This document shows positions 6,563-13,946 of a stretch of DNA of 14,303 bases, piece by piece. The position numbers were made by a program, and so were the translations under genes. The stretch comes from an uncultured Mucilaginibacter sp. (GTDB lineage Bacteria; Bacteroidota; Bacteroidia; Sphingobacteriales; Sphingobacteriaceae). Every line of letters starts with the position of its first letter. Within the stretch, counting starts at the first letter, position 1. The stretch is from the NCBI GenBank assembly GCA_903885865.1, contig CAISKH010000627.1:1-14303 (forward strand), given 5' to 3'. The notes below the pieces were generated by a model, which ran no database searches, was not told the DNA's origin, and saw only the letters and a program-made list of their open reading frames with translations.

Positions 6563-6626
6563 CCCGTTGTCTGTGTCCTCACAGACAACTCATTAACTTG
6601 CTGTCTGTGATGACACAGACAACGGG
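6563..6626. repeat. Nested inverted repeat between convergent genes
   Basis: The arms 6563-6588 and 6601-6626 are complementary at 24 of 26 positions around a 12-nt loop. Each arm is itself a palindrome: GTTGTCTGTG / CACAGACAAC (10 bp, TCCT loop) in the left arm and TGTCTGTG / CACAGACA (8 bp, ATGA loop) in the right. The right arm stops one base from the LUD gene's stop codon. It can fold either as one long hairpin or as two small ones, and may end transcription from both sides. Confidence 0.85.
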
Positions 6627-6627
6627 A

Positions 6628-7266
6628 TTATCCATCCAGTAAAAACACAAATAATTCTTTAGGCCCATGCGCGCCTAAAACCAATGTTTTTTCAATATCG
6701 GCGGTACGGCTTGGGCCGGTGACATTGCTGATCATGGAGGGTATATTGTCGCCGTATTTTTGTTTGAGCAGGGCGAAACCATCTTTGAGATCGGGAACAA
6801 GCTGTGAGGTATAGGCCAGCACAATATGCACCGGCGGGTAAATGCTCAAGCGCCGCCCGGCCTCGTTGCCGTTTGACAGTAAAATACTGCCATTGCGGGC
6901 TATAAGGGCTTCGCAGAGCGTAAAGCCAACTTCGGCCTGTTCAAAATCTTTATCGGTTTCAAAATAAGGGTATTCGTAGCGGGCAAGTATGGCCTGCAGG
7001 GCGGGCTCCCAGCAATATATTTTATGCCAGTTGCGTTCGGCTGCGAGGATGAGCAGTGTCTCAATAAATTGTACCTCATCTTCGCAAAAGCTAAACTGGC
7101 CCGATACAGCAGCAAATTCCTCGGCAAACATTACATCCAGCATTTCATCGGCAGCAGGGTAAAGCGGCAGGTTTTCCAGGTTGGGGTAGGGGTTGTCCCT
7201 TTTCTCCAACAGCGCCTGGCGTATCTTTTTAAGCAGCTTTTCTTTCGATGTGGTTATGTTGCGCAT
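6628..7266 (-). CDS. LUD domain (LutC/YkgG-like) protein
   Basis: 212 residues from the ATG at 7266. The fold family is shown by the C-terminal signature VTGPSRTADIEKTLVLGAHGP (182-202), by GFTLCEALIARNGSILL (114-130) with the downstream GRRLSIYPP, and by the N-terminal helix TSKEKLLKKIRQALLE. LutC is one of three LutABC proteins needed for lactate oxidation in Bacillus. Here no lutA or lutB is adjacent; instead the gene trails rsfS and ftsH, an order I recall as conserved in Bacteroidota, so a lactate role should not be assumed. The open frame continues 15 codons upstream to a TTG at 7311, but those codons lie in the inverted repeat 7282-7343 and read as repeat-derived sequence, so I reject the longer start. 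Confidence 0.87.
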   Translation of the reverse strand: MRNITTSKEKLLKKIRQALLEKRDNPYPNLENLPLYPAADEMLDVMFAEEFAAVSGQFSFCEDEVQFIETLLILAAERNWHKIYCWEPALQAILARYEYPYFETDKDFEQAEVGFTLCEALIARNGSILLSNGNEAGRRLSIYPPVHIVLAYTSQLVPDLKDGFALLKQKYGDNIPSMISNVTGPSRTADIEKTLVLGAHGPKELFVFLLDG

Positions 7267-7281
7267 GGTTGAGTCTGTAGT

Positions 7282-7343
7282 CTTAAGTCGCGAGTCCTTA
7301 GTCTTGTACAAACCGACTTAAGACTAAGGACTTGCGACTTAAG
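7282..7343. repeat. Inverted repeat between ftsH and the LUD gene
   Basis: The arms 7282-7305 and 7320-7343 are complementary at 23 of 24 positions around a 14-nt loop. They are built from variants of GACTTAAG and AGTCCTTAGTC. It begins 2 nt after the ftsH stop and ends 15 nt before the LUD ATG, inside a presumed operon. In mRNA it would form a strong hairpin that could attenuate LUD expression or protect the upstream message. Confidence 0.85.
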
Positions 7344-7345
7344 GC

Positions 7346-9460
7346 TTATCCCTTAATTTCTTTCTCCTCGGGGTTTCTTTCAAACGTTCCCGAATGGTCG
7401 GCCACGCCTTCATGGGCAAGTGGAGGATGCGCAGCAGGTTCCTCCCTGGCTGATTCATCTGTGCCGTTCACAAACTCATCATAAGTGGTACGGTGCTCAA
7501 ACGGGCGCTTACCCAATATCTCTTCCAGGTCCGACTGGAACAATATTTCTTTTTCCAGCAGCTTATCGGCTAATTTTATCAGCCCTTCGCGTTTTTCTAT
7601 CAATAATTTTTTGGTGCGCTCATAAACCTGGGTTATCTGGTTACGGACTTCCTGGTCTATCAGTTCCGATGTTTTTTCTGAATAAGGCTTGTTAAACTGG
7701 TATTCGCCTTGCGTATCGTTAAAGGATACATTACCCACTTTATCATTCATGCCATAAATAGTAACCATTGCGTAGGATAGTTTGGTAATGCGCTCGAGGT
7801 CGTTTTGCGCTCCGGTTGATATTTTACCAAAAGTAATGTCTTCGGCAACGCGCCCGCCCATGGTCATGCACATACCATCTTCCAGTTGCTCAATAGTATA
7901 CAGGAACTGCTCTTTAGGCAGGTACTGGGCGTAGCCCAATGCTGCCACACCGCGCGGAACAATAGAAACCTTTACCAGCGGATCGGCATGTTCCAGGAAC
8001 CAGCCTGCAATAGCATGGCCCGCTTCGTGGTAAGCAACAATGCGTTTTTCTTCGGGCGATATGATCTTGTTCTTTTTCTCCAAACCGCCTATTACACGGT
8101 CGATAGCATCCTGGAAATCGTGCATATCAACAGCTTCCTTGTTTTTACGAGCGGCTATAAGGGCGGCTTCGTTACATACGTTGGCTATCTCGGCCCCGGC
8201 AAAGCCAGGGGTTTGTGCCGATAATTTTTTAGCGTCGACACCTTCGGCCAGTTTAACCGGTTTAAGGTGTACCTTAAATATTTGTTCGCGGCCTATCAGG
8301 TCGGGTTTATCAATTGATACCTGCCTGTCAAAACGGCCGGGGCGCAATAAAGCTGAATCGAGCACGTCCGGTCGGTTAGTTGCGGCCAGTATAATAATAC
8401 CCGAATCGGTACCAAAACCGTCCATCTCTACCAATAACTGGTTCAGTGTATTTTCGCGCTCATCATTGCCGCCAACAATATTGTTTTTGCCACGGGCACG
8501 GCCAATGGCGTCAATCTCGTCGATAAATATAATACATGGTGCTTTGTCTTTTGCCTGGCGGAACAGATCACGAACACGCGACGCGCCTACACCCACAAAC
8601 ATCTCCACAAAATCAGAACCTGACAGGGAGAAGAAAGGCACCTGCGCCTCGCCTGCAACAGCTTTGGCCAATAAGGTTTTACCGGTACCAGGTGCGCCTA
8701 TCAATAAAGCGCCTTTAGGTATTTTGCCACCCAGGTTAGTATATTTTTTAGGGTTTTTCAGGAAATCAACAATTTCCATTACTTCCTGTTTGGCTTCTTC
8801 CAGTCCGGCAACATCGTTAAAAGTAACCGATACCTGTGCTTCCTTGTCAAACAGGGTAGCTTTTGATTTGCCGATATTAAATATCTGGCCGCCCGGCCCG
8901 CCTCCTCCACCGCCGCTCATACGGCGCATAATAAACATTAATACACCGGCAAACAGCACGATCATGATCACAGTTTGCACCAGCGGACTCGAAAAAATAC
9001 TGTCGCGCTGTTGGTAGGTAATGCCGGCTTTTTGGGCATCAGGTACGTCTTTTTGCGCAGCGAGTATATTTCGCTCTAAATTATCGTACGAAGAAGCCGT
9101 AAAAGTATATTGCGGATCGTCAGCATTAGTCCCAAAGGCCGGTTTCGCTTTATTAACATCAGCATACTGCGGCTTTTTTAAACTGTCTTTTTTAATATGG
9201 ACCTCGGCAATAACCAGGTCGCCGCTTTTATAAGCATTAATATGATCTACATCACCGGGCTTAAGCATTTCGGTTTCAAACCGTTTAAAATCAACGGGCA
9301 GGCCGCCATTACTGTTTGAAAAGTATGCCACACCCAGAAAAACAGCTATAGCAACCGCGTAAAGCCACATAAAATTGTTACCCTTGCCAGGCTTTGGAGC
9401 TATTCTTTTCGTTGGTATTTTTCGTATCGGTTTTGGTTTTTCCAATTTATTATCTTTCAT
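7346..9460 (-). CDS. ftsH: ATP-dependent zinc metalloprotease FtsH
   Basis: 704 residues from the ATG at 9460. Membrane-anchored AAA+ protease that extracts and degrades misfolded or short-lived membrane and cytosolic proteins as a hexamer. Domains in order: a basic cytosolic N-tail (to about 28), a membrane helix (about 30-48), a periplasmic domain, a second helix (about 160-178), a Gly-rich linker (MSGGGGGGPGG), Walker A GAPGTGKT (255-262), Walker B FIDEID (312-317), the aromatic pore motif MFVGVG (287-292), the second region of homology with RPGRFDRQ (373-380), zinc site HEAGH (478-482) and the third ligand in TGAQNDLERIT (D554). All catalytic residues are intact. An in-frame ATG at 9490 would add 10 residues; I prefer 9460 because AGATTAAAAGAA precedes it, and 9490 sits right behind a hairpin. 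It lies downstream of rsfS and upstream of the LUD gene. Confidence 0.96.
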   Translation of the reverse strand: MKDNKLEKPKPIRKIPTKRIAPKPGKGNNFMWLYAVAIAVFLGVAYFSNSNGGLPVDFKRFETEMLKPGDVDHINAYKSGDLVIAEVHIKKDSLKKPQYADVNKAKPAFGTNADDPQYTFTASSYDNLERNILAAQKDVPDAQKAGITYQQRDSIFSSPLVQTVIMIVLFAGVLMFIMRRMSGGGGGGPGGQIFNIGKSKATLFDKEAQVSVTFNDVAGLEEAKQEVMEIVDFLKNPKKYTNLGGKIPKGALLIGAPGTGKTLLAKAVAGEAQVPFFSLSGSDFVEMFVGVGASRVRDLFRQAKDKAPCIIFIDEIDAIGRARGKNNIVGGNDERENTLNQLLVEMDGFGTDSGIIILAATNRPDVLDSALLRPGRFDRQVSIDKPDLIGREQIFKVHLKPVKLAEGVDAKKLSAQTPGFAGAEIANVCNEAALIAARKNKEAVDMHDFQDAIDRVIGGLEKKNKIISPEEKRIVAYHEAGHAIAGWFLEHADPLVKVSIVPRGVAALGYAQYLPKEQFLYTIEQLEDGMCMTMGGRVAEDITFGKISTGAQNDLERITKLSYAMVTIYGMNDKVGNVSFNDTQGEYQFNKPYSEKTSELIDQEVRNQITQVYERTKKLLIEKREGLIKLADKLLEKEILFQSDLEEILGKRPFEHRTTYDEFVNGTDESAREEPAAHPPLAHEGVADHSGTFERNPEEKEIKG

Positions 9461-9494
9461 TTCTTTTAATCTCAACTTATAATCAAACATTTAT

Positions 9495-9529
9495 AAGTTA
9501 CAACAGGGCGCTAAGCGCTTTTGTAACTT
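9495..9529 (-). other. Hairpin enclosing the rsfS stop codon
   Basis: AAGTTACAA (9495-9503) and TTGTAACTT (9521-9529) form a perfect 9-bp stem. Inside it GCGC (9508-9511) pairs with GCGC (9515-9518). The rsfS stop codon (9511-9513) falls at the tip, and the last rsfS codons form one arm. No T-run follows in the direction of transcription, so it is not a standard terminator; it could affect rsfS termination or ftsH translation. Confidence 0.55.
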
Positions 9530-9885
9530 TTAATCTCGGCGTCGCCCCAAAGATCTTCAACACCATAAAATTCACGTTTATCTGTTCTGAACACGTGTAT
9601 AACAACATTTACATAATCCAGCAATATCCATTCGCCATATTCAAGGCCTTCCTTTCGCCAGGGGTCTTGTTTCAGCGCTTTATAAACTTCATCTTCAATA
9701 CTGTTTGCAATGGCTTTAACTTGTGTGGCTGAATCGGCATGACATATTACAAAGTAATCGGTCACTGAACTATGTATATTACGAAGGTCTAACCTGACAA
9801 TATCGTTGCCTTTTTTTTCCTGTATGCCATGAATGGCTAATTCAGAAATGTAAGCGGATTCATTGAGCGCTTTATTTTTTACCAT
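9511..9885 (-). CDS. rsfS: Ribosome silencing factor RsfS
   Basis: 124 residues. RsfS binds ribosomal protein L14 (uL14) on the large subunit and blocks subunit joining, lowering translation when nutrients are scarce. The family pattern is complete: DIVRLDLRNIHSSVTDYFVIC (28-48), S52 with QVKAIANSIEDEV, then EGLEYGEWILLDYVNVVIHVF (79-99) and REFYGVEDLWGDAE (104-117). Length is normal for the family. The ATG at 9885 is preferred; the frame also allows a TTG one codon earlier at 9888. It is first in the apparent rsfS-ftsH-LUD operon and divergent from birA, with starts only 48 nt apart. Its stop codon lies at the tip of a hairpin. Confidence 0.94.
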   Translation of the reverse strand: MVKNKALNESAYISELAIHGIQEKKGNDIVRLDLRNIHSSVTDYFVICHADSATQVKAIANSIEDEVYKALKQDPWRKEGLEYGEWILLDYVNVVIHVFRTDKREFYGVEDLWGDAEIKSYKSA

Positions 9886-9933
9886 CAAAAAGAATTAGTT
9901 TTGAACGTTTTTGAGCTTAGCATTATTATAACA

Positions 9934-10707
9934 TTGCAAAATAACATATTTTCAGGATTATTTGTTGGACAAAATTTACTGACATTAAAAGAAGTTGACT
10001 CGACCAACAATTTCCTTAAAAACCTATTGTCAAATTCCAAGCCATTGCCTGAAGGAACGGTCATTATGGCAGAAGAGCAATTTGCCGGCCGCGGCCAGCA
10101 AAGCAATCAATGGCATAGCGAACCGGGCAAAAACCTCACTTTTAGCTTGCTGCTTAACCCCACGTTTTTAGCTGTAACGGACCAGTTCGACCTTAACCGG
10201 GTAGTAAGTTTAGGCGTTTTCGACGCGTTGCAACCGTTGCTGGGCAATCAGCTTAAAATAAAATGGCCCAATGATATTTATTATGCCGATAAAAAACTGG
10301 GTGGCATATTAATTGAAAATTTGCTGCAAGGGGCACAAATAAAAAATTCGGTTATTGGCATCGGGCTTAATATAAACCAGGAAAACTTTCCTGATGGTAT
10401 GTGCAATGCCGTATCGGTATGGCAGATATTACAAAAAGATTACGATTTACTTGCTTTATTAGCTGACATTTGCGGCCATATTGAAGCCTATTACCTTAAT
10501 TTGAAAGCCGGTAAAATTGACTTTATAAGAAACAGCTATTTAAAGCGTTTATATTGGCTTAACGAGCAAAGGAGTTTTAAGGCGGATGGCATTATCTTTA
10601 CCGGCGCAATTAAAAATGTAACCGGCAATGGTTTGCTGGCAATACATGGGGATAATAAAAAAGAAGTAACCTATAATCTCAAAGAAATTGAATTTTTAAA
10701 TAAATAA
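9934..10707 (+). CDS. birA: Biotin--[acetyl-CoA-carboxylase] ligase BirA, no DNA-binding domain
   Basis: About 257 residues. It activates biotin to biotinyl-AMP and attaches it to biotin carboxyl carrier protein. Motifs: VDSTN (21-25), the biotin/ATP loop GRGQQSNQW (52-60), KWPNDIYY (110-117), KLGGILIEN (121-129) and IGIGLNIN (141-148), then a short C-terminal SH3-like domain. There is no N-terminal helix-turn-helix, so this is the enzyme-only type and should not act as a repressor. The start is uncertain: no ATG fits before the conserved core. TTG 9934 gives MQNNIFSGLFVGQN, which resembles the N-terminus I recall for relatives; TTG 9901 would add 11 residues. A -7-like TAACATTG overlaps the 9934 codon, which would conflict with that start if it were a real promoter. 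The split dsbD genes follow at 3 nt. Confidence 0.92.
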   Translation: MQNNIFSGLFVGQNLLTLKEVDSTNNFLKNLLSNSKPLPEGTVIMAEEQFAGRGQQSNQWHSEPGKNLTFSLLLNPTFLAVTDQFDLNRVVSLGVFDALQPLLGNQLKIKWPNDIYYADKKLGGILIENLLQGAQIKNSVIGIGLNINQENFPDGMCNAVSVWQILQKDYDLLALLADICGHIEAYYLNLKAGKIDFIRNSYLKRLYWLNEQRSFKADGIIFTGAIKNVTGNGLLAIHGDNKKEVTYNLKEIEFLNK

Positions 10708-10710
10708 ACC

Positions 10711-11163
10711 ATGAAAAAAATACTGGCCATAGCAGCCGCATTAATTATCAACGTTGGCGCCTACGCCCAAATTGAGCACCCGGTTAAATGGGCATACGCT
10801 GCAAAAAAAACCGGCAGCACAGAAGTCACTGTTTATTTAAAGGCCACTATGGAGCAGGGCTGGCACATTTATTCGCTAAACGTAAAAGATGGCGGGCCAA
10901 TAAAAACATCGTTTACCTTTGCGCCGTCAAAAGAGTACAGTTTAGTTGGTAAAATAGCCGAGCCTAAGCCCTTAACTAAATTTGAAAAAGCATTTGGCAT
11001 GGAGGTGAGCTATTTTGAAAATGAGGTTATTTTTGAGCAAAAGATAAGGTTAAGATCGGCGAATGTATCAGCTATAAAAGGAACATTAGAATATATGACC
11101 TGCAATAATGTAAAATGCCTTCCACCCGATGATGTGAATTTTTCTGTCCCCGTAGGTAAATAA
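10711..11163 (+). CDS. Periplasmic DsbD alpha-domain-like protein
   Basis: 150 residues. The first 19 (MKKILAIAAALIINVGAYA) form a standard Sec signal peptide, cleaved before Q20, so the mature protein is periplasmic. The rest matches the immunoglobulin-like N-terminal domain of DsbD: an early HPVKWAYAAKK strand, WHIYSLN (51-57), and the C-terminal redox pair C131/C136 in TCNNVKCLPPDD. In E. coli DsbD the equivalent cysteines sit in a CADAGFCYPPE context and pass electrons from the membrane domain to periplasmic thiol partners; here the spacing is four rather than five residues. The gene starts 3 nt after birA and ends 10 nt before the gene for the membrane and thioredoxin domains, so the two products most likely work together as a split DsbD. 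Confidence 0.85.
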   Translation: MKKILAIAAALIINVGAYAQIEHPVKWAYAAKKTGSTEVTVYLKATMEQGWHIYSLNVKDGGPIKTSFTFAPSKEYSLVGKIAEPKPLTKFEKAFGMEVSYFENEVIFEQKIRLRSANVSAIKGTLEYMTCNNVKCLPPDDVNFSVPVGK

Positions 11164-11173
11164 ACAGAAAAGG

Positions 11174-12871
11174 ATGCTGATCAATAAACGTTTCCCGGTT
11201 AAAATAATAGGTTACCTGCTTATTGCCGTTATGGCGATAGGTTTAGCGGTAAGTAACCCGGTTAAGGCACAATCAAAAAGCGATACCGCAGGCGTAACTT
11301 TTACCAGCATACCCACTGCTGCCGATAGCATGGCGGCAAGTAAAAAAGCGCAGCAGCAAATAGCGAAAACAAAAACCGTTGCCCCTACCCCCTCTGCCGA
11401 AAAACCAAAAACGCTCTGGGAAATTTTTATCGCAGGTTTTTTGGGCGGATTTGCGGCTTTTTTAATGCCCTGTATTTACCCTATGCTGCCTTTAACGGTA
11501 AGCTTTTTTACAAAAAAGGGAGGCAGCCGCAGTCGGGCCATTTTGCAATCGCTGCTTTACGGGCTGTCAATAATTGTAATTTACGTTGCATTAGGGTTTA
11601 TAATTACCCTTCTTTTTGGCCCTTCGGCATTAAACGAGCTGGCTACCAACGGCATATTTAATTTCGCTTTCTTTATCCTGCTTATTGTTTTTGGCATATC
11701 GTTCCTTGGGGCTTTCGAAATAACATTGCCCGGTTCGTTAGCCAATAAGCTGGATGAAAATTCTGACAAGGGGGGCCTTATTGGTATATTCTTTATGGCA
11801 GCCACTTTAGCGGTGGTATCTTTTTCATGTACGGGCCCGATAATTGGTTCGGTACTGGTTGAAGCTGCCACCAAAGGCGAACGTTTGGGGCCTGCTGTTG
11901 GTATGTTTGGATTTTCGCTGGCGCTGGCGCTGCCGTTTACGGTTTTTGCCTTGTTCCCTTCGGCATTAAAAACGTTGCCAAAATCGGGCGGCTGGCTCAA
12001 CAGCGTTAAAGTTGTTTTAGGCTTTATTGAAATAGCATTCGCGCTTAAATTTTTATCAAATGTTGACCTGGCCTATCACTGGAACTTGTTCGACCGCGAA
12101 ATATTTTTATCGTTATGGATAGCCATAGGCTTGCTGATGGGCTTATATTTAATTGGGAAGATAAAATTTTCGCATGACAGCGACCTGCCATACGTTTCAG
12201 TGCCGCGCACGTTTATAGCCATTATTGTATTTGCCTTTGTAATTTATATGGTACCGGGTTTATGGGGGGCGCCTTTAAAATCTATCAGCGCGTTTTTACC
12301 ACCGCTAAGTACGCAGGATTTTGACCTTTCGGCCGGTATTGGCACGGTTGCAGCACCTGCGAACGCATCATCTATCAAAACAAAAAAATACGAAGATCTT
12401 TTTAAGCGCCTGCCAAAAGTAAAAGGCATTGACGACTGGTATGACTATGACCAGGCTATTGAAGTATCAAAACAATTACACAGGCCCATACTGATCGACT
12501 TTACAGGCTGGAACTGTGTTAACTGCCGTGAAATGGAATCGAACGTTATGCCAAACCCGGAGGTATTAAAAAGGCTTCAAAATGATTTTGTGATATTGCA
12601 ACTGGTTATTGATGATAAAACCGAACTCTCTGTGGCCGAACAATTTACATCAACTGTTACCGGGAAAAAAATTACGACGCTTGGCGGCAAATGGCTCGAT
12701 CTTGAAATTGCTAAATATAACTCGAACGCGCAGCCCTTTTATGTAATTATTAATAACGACGGACAAACGCTTGTGCCCCCCCAGGGCGCTGATTTTAATA
12801 TTGATGAATATATAAAATACCTGGATAGCGGAATTTTGGCTTACAAAAGTGCGCAGGGCGGCAAAAAATAA
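11174..12871 (+). CDS. Thiol:disulfide interchange protein DsbD, membrane and thioredoxin domains
   Basis: 565 residues. It carries reducing power from cytoplasmic thioredoxin across the inner membrane to periplasmic thiol-disulfide partners. After an N-terminal hydrophobic segment (about 9-26) and a low-complexity, mostly polar linker (33-80), the DsbD membrane domain has about eight helices with the two redox cysteines C100 (LMPCIYPMLPL) and C219 (SFSCTGP). A thioredoxin-like domain follows at about 410-560 with WNCVNC (C448, C451) and a cis-Pro segment AQPFYVI (P521). The alpha domain is missing from this protein and encoded by the gene just upstream. The insert between the helical part and the thioredoxin domain (about 365-405) is long and Ala/Ser-rich. 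The ATG at 11174 follows AGG directly, an unusually tight spacing. No terminator was found downstream. Confidence 0.92.
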   Translation: MLINKRFPVKIIGYLLIAVMAIGLAVSNPVKAQSKSDTAGVTFTSIPTAADSMAASKKAQQQIAKTKTVAPTPSAEKPKTLWEIFIAGFLGGFAAFLMPCIYPMLPLTVSFFTKKGGSRSRAILQSLLYGLSIIVIYVALGFIITLLFGPSALNELATNGIFNFAFFILLIVFGISFLGAFEITLPGSLANKLDENSDKGGLIGIFFMAATLAVVSFSCTGPIIGSVLVEAATKGERLGPAVGMFGFSLALALPFTVFALFPSALKTLPKSGGWLNSVKVVLGFIEIAFALKFLSNVDLAYHWNLFDREIFLSLWIAIGLLMGLYLIGKIKFSHDSDLPYVSVPRTFIAIIVFAFVIYMVPGLWGAPLKSISAFLPPLSTQDFDLSAGIGTVAAPANASSIKTKKYEDLFKRLPKVKGIDDWYDYDQAIEVSKQLHRPILIDFTGWNCVNCREMESNVMPNPEVLKRLQNDFVILQLVIDDKTELSVAEQFTSTVTGKKITTLGGKWLDLEIAKYNSNAQPFYVIINNDGQTLVPPQGADFNIDEYIKYLDSGILAYKSAQGGKK

Positions 12872-12963
12872 CGTATTTTCGCAGCATAAAACGGTAATTG
12901 GGCTTTATAAAAAAAGTATGATCTGCCAACGGAATAACGAATAAACACCCGCCAAAAATAACA

Positions 12964-13944
12964 ATGGCCCATATAAAAAAAATAGGAGTTTTTACGTCAG
13001 GCAGTGACGCGCCCGGAATGAATGCCGCTATACGCGCAGTTGTGCGTACAGCTATATATTATGATATTGAAGTTGCTGGTATCCGCCGTGGTTATGAGGG
13101 GATGATAAACGGGGATATCATACCTATGGAAAGGAAATCGGTAGGGAACATTATTCAGCGCGGCGGCACCATATTAAAAACCGGCAGGAGTGAACAATTT
13201 AAAACAGCAGAAGGGCGTAAGCGGGCGTACGATCAACTAAAAACGAATAATATAGATGCCCTTGTTGCCCTTGGCGGGAACGGAACTTTTATTGGCGCCA
13301 GTGAATTTGGGCACGAGTACGAAGACATTGCTATTATAGGATTACCCTGTACTATTGACAACGACCTGCGGGGCACTGATTTCACTATCGGGTATGATAC
13401 AGCTATTAATACAGTGGTTGAAGCCGTTGATAAGATAAGGGATACCGCCGAATCGCACGACAGGCTGTTTATAGTTGAAGTGATGGGCCGCGACTCGGGT
13501 ATGATCGCCCTGCGTGCAGGCATTGGTATAGGGGCCGAAGCCATTATGGTACCCGAAACGCGATCGGATATGAGCGCTTTGTTTGAAAGGCTTGAAAAAG
13601 GGCGTAAGGATAAAGCATCAAAAATTGTAGTGGTTGCCGAGGGCGATGAGCCGGGCGGCGCTTTTGAGATCGGCCGCCTTATACAGGAAAAATATCCTAA
13701 CTATGATACGCGCGTATCTATACTGGGCCATATACAGCGCGGCGGAAAGCCAACGTGTATGGATAGGGTGCTGGCAAGCCGGTTAGGTGTTGCTGCAGTT
13801 GAAATATTAAGGGATGGCCATCATGGCGAAATGGTGGGCCTTATACATAATGTTATAACCTTTACCCCGTTCGAACTATCGGTTAAACACCACGAAGATG
13901 TTAATGCTGACTTTTTAAGGATAGTGGAGATATTGTCTTTATAA
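12964..13944 (+). CDS. 6-phosphofructokinase family protein, divergent paralogue
   Basis: 326 residues, normal for bacterial PfkA. The fructose-6-phosphate side is intact: RGGTILKTGR (R75), the catalytic TIDND (D132, D134), VEVMGRDSG (R176) and LGHIQRGG. The nucleotide side is not canonical. The first loop reads TSGSDAPGMN, with Ser14 where ATP enzymes have the second Gly (Gly11 in E. coli numbering). The second reads GGNGTF, with Asn106 in place of the Mg-ATP ligand Asp103. GLPCTIDND has Cys129 in place of the usual Gly, and not the Lys of PPi-dependent enzymes. It may be a second paralogue with altered donor use, a regulator, or a slow enzyme; a canonical copy probably exists elsewhere in the genome. 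A weak -7-like TATTTTCG lies at 12874-12881. It does not look like part of the dsbD operon (92-nt gap). Confidence 0.88.
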   Translation: MAHIKKIGVFTSGSDAPGMNAAIRAVVRTAIYYDIEVAGIRRGYEGMINGDIIPMERKSVGNIIQRGGTILKTGRSEQFKTAEGRKRAYDQLKTNNIDALVALGGNGTFIGASEFGHEYEDIAIIGLPCTIDNDLRGTDFTIGYDTAINTVVEAVDKIRDTAESHDRLFIVEVMGRDSGMIALRAGIGIGAEAIMVPETRSDMSALFERLEKGRKDKASKIVVVAEGDEPGGAFEIGRLIQEKYPNYDTRVSILGHIQRGGKPTCMDRVLASRLGVAAVEILRDGHHGEMVGLIHNVITFTPFELSVKHHEDVNADFLRIVEILSL

Positions 13945-13946
13945 GT

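Noticed and set aside
7267..7311. Fifteen-residue N-terminal extension of the LUD protein from TTG 7311
   Set aside because: Encoded by the inverted repeat; the ATG at 7266 gives the usual family N-terminus.
8040..9017. Long plus-strand open frame (325 codons) opposite ftsH
   Set aside because: It is antisense to a fully conserved ftsH, has Ser/Ile/Pro-rich low-quality sequence, and shows no start signal or recognisable domain.
9461..9490. Longer ftsH start at ATG 9490
   Set aside because: Sits right behind a hairpin with no ribosome-binding-like sequence; ATG 9460 has a better upstream region. Not excluded.
9901..9933. Longer birA start at TTG 9901
   Set aside because: Adds a hydrophobic 11-residue stretch that does not resemble family N-termini; TTG 9934 fits better, though neither is certain.
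9941..9948. Possible rsfS promoter inside birA (TATGTTAT on the minus strand, TTTTG 21 nt upstream)
   Set aside because: Only 6 of 8 matches in the -7 box in an A/T-rich region; too weak to annotate.
11581..12000. Minus-strand open frame opposite dsbD
   Set aside because: Shadow of the membrane domain's codons; no start region or domain.
12964..13944. PPi-dependent phosphofructokinase
   Set aside because: The PPi type needs Asp at the position after GGD and Lys before TIDND; here these are Gly and Cys.
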